This document shows positions 6,050 to 6,108 of a DNA stretch of 6,108 nt, in pieces. Position 1 is the stretch's first letter. Each line of letters opens with the position of its first letter. The position numbers and the translations under genes are program-made. Location: NCBI GenBank assembly GCA_947624755.1, contig CANQLQ010000127.1, forward strand, positions 1 through 6,108, in the 5' to 3' direction. The notes under the pieces were generated by a model. The model ran no database searches. It saw only the letters and a list, made by a program, of their open reading frames with translations, and was not told the origin of the DNA. The stretch comes from an uncultured Clostridia bacterium (GTDB lineage Bacteria; Bacillota; Clostridia; Oscillospirales; Acutalibacteraceae).

Positions 6050-6105
6050 CGCGTAGGGGCGACCCCATGTGGTCGCCCACGGGCATCGCCCGCAGGAGTT
6101 ACGCG
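6050..6105 (-). repeat. Three-way-junction hairpin module, inverted copy
   Basis: The outer stem is CGCGTA (6050-6055) with TACGCG (6100-6105), extendable by a G-U and a C-G pair to 6048 and 6107. Inside are GGGCGACC (6057-6064) with GGTCGCCC (6071-6078) around CCATGT, and CGGGC-ATC-GCCCG (6080-6092). It matches 50-105 inverted at 55 of 56 positions. Confidence 0.82.
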
Positions 6106-6108
6106 GGT

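Larger units (their letters stand above)
5910..6108 (-). repeat. Composite hairpin-repeat array, right inverted copy
   Basis: Read on the minus strand, this has the same modules in the same order as the left array: junction module (6105-6050), the TCCTGCGGACGAT module (6030-6012), the non-hairpin block (5996-5957) and a final hairpin (5927-5913). The block at 5957-5996 is identical to 188-227 inverted over all 40 positions. Spacing is conserved between the second and third TCCTG motifs (99 nt in both). Between the first and second it is 67 nt here and 95 nt in the left copy, so one copy has an indel of 28 nt. The array begins about 14 nt after the phosphatase stop and runs to the last base of the window. 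Confidence 0.87.

Noticed and set aside
11..6108. A composite transposon bounded by terminal inverted repeats
   Set aside because: There is no transposase or integrase, the interior spans two divergent operons of core genes, the repeats are arrays of several modules, and a further copy lies inside the block.

Overview
The window looks like chromosomal DNA from a low- to mid-GC member of the Clostridia, probably near the Ruminococcaceae/Oscillospiraceae. Evidence: the protein sequences have a Firmicutes character (RlmH ending in YHK, a YycJ/WalJ-type hydrolase with SDRGHLSN, a clostridial-looking RarA and MurA), ribosome binding sites are purine-rich, TTG starts are common, and intergenic DNA is AT-rich. 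This placement is inference; nothing here fixes a genus.

Layout. Positions 11-271 hold GC-rich hairpin repeats. Positions 272-547 are AT-rich and contain an intrinsic terminator (about 451-491). Three genes then run leftward: rlmH (548-1030), a walJ/yycJ-like metallo-hydrolase gene (1033-1827, only 2 nt before rlmH) and murA (2108-3400). A 280-nt gap between murA and the hydrolase gene carries a rearranged, decayed copy of the same repeat family. Positions 3401-3836 are a divergent promoter region with a long, fold-prone murA leader and a separate rarA promoter. Two genes run rightward: rarA (3837-5096) and a coupled tyrosine-phosphatase-like gene (5093-5896, overlapping by ATGA). From 5910 to the last base lies an inverted, near-identical copy of the left-hand repeat array.

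Function. The genes are ordinary housekeeping genes: the first committed step of peptidoglycan synthesis (MurA), a hydrolase linked in Bacilli to the WalRK cell-wall regulon, 23S rRNA modification (RlmH) and replication-fork maintenance (RarA). The phosphatase is the least defined.

The unusual part is the repeat family. It is modular, with two hairpin types and a conserved non-hairpin block in fixed order and spacing. Copies are inverted about the gene block, stems show base changes that keep pairing, and both window edges lie in or next to it. I read it as a dispersed palindromic repeat family (REP/BIME- or MITE-like), not as a transposon carrying these genes. I cannot tell whether it has been described before.
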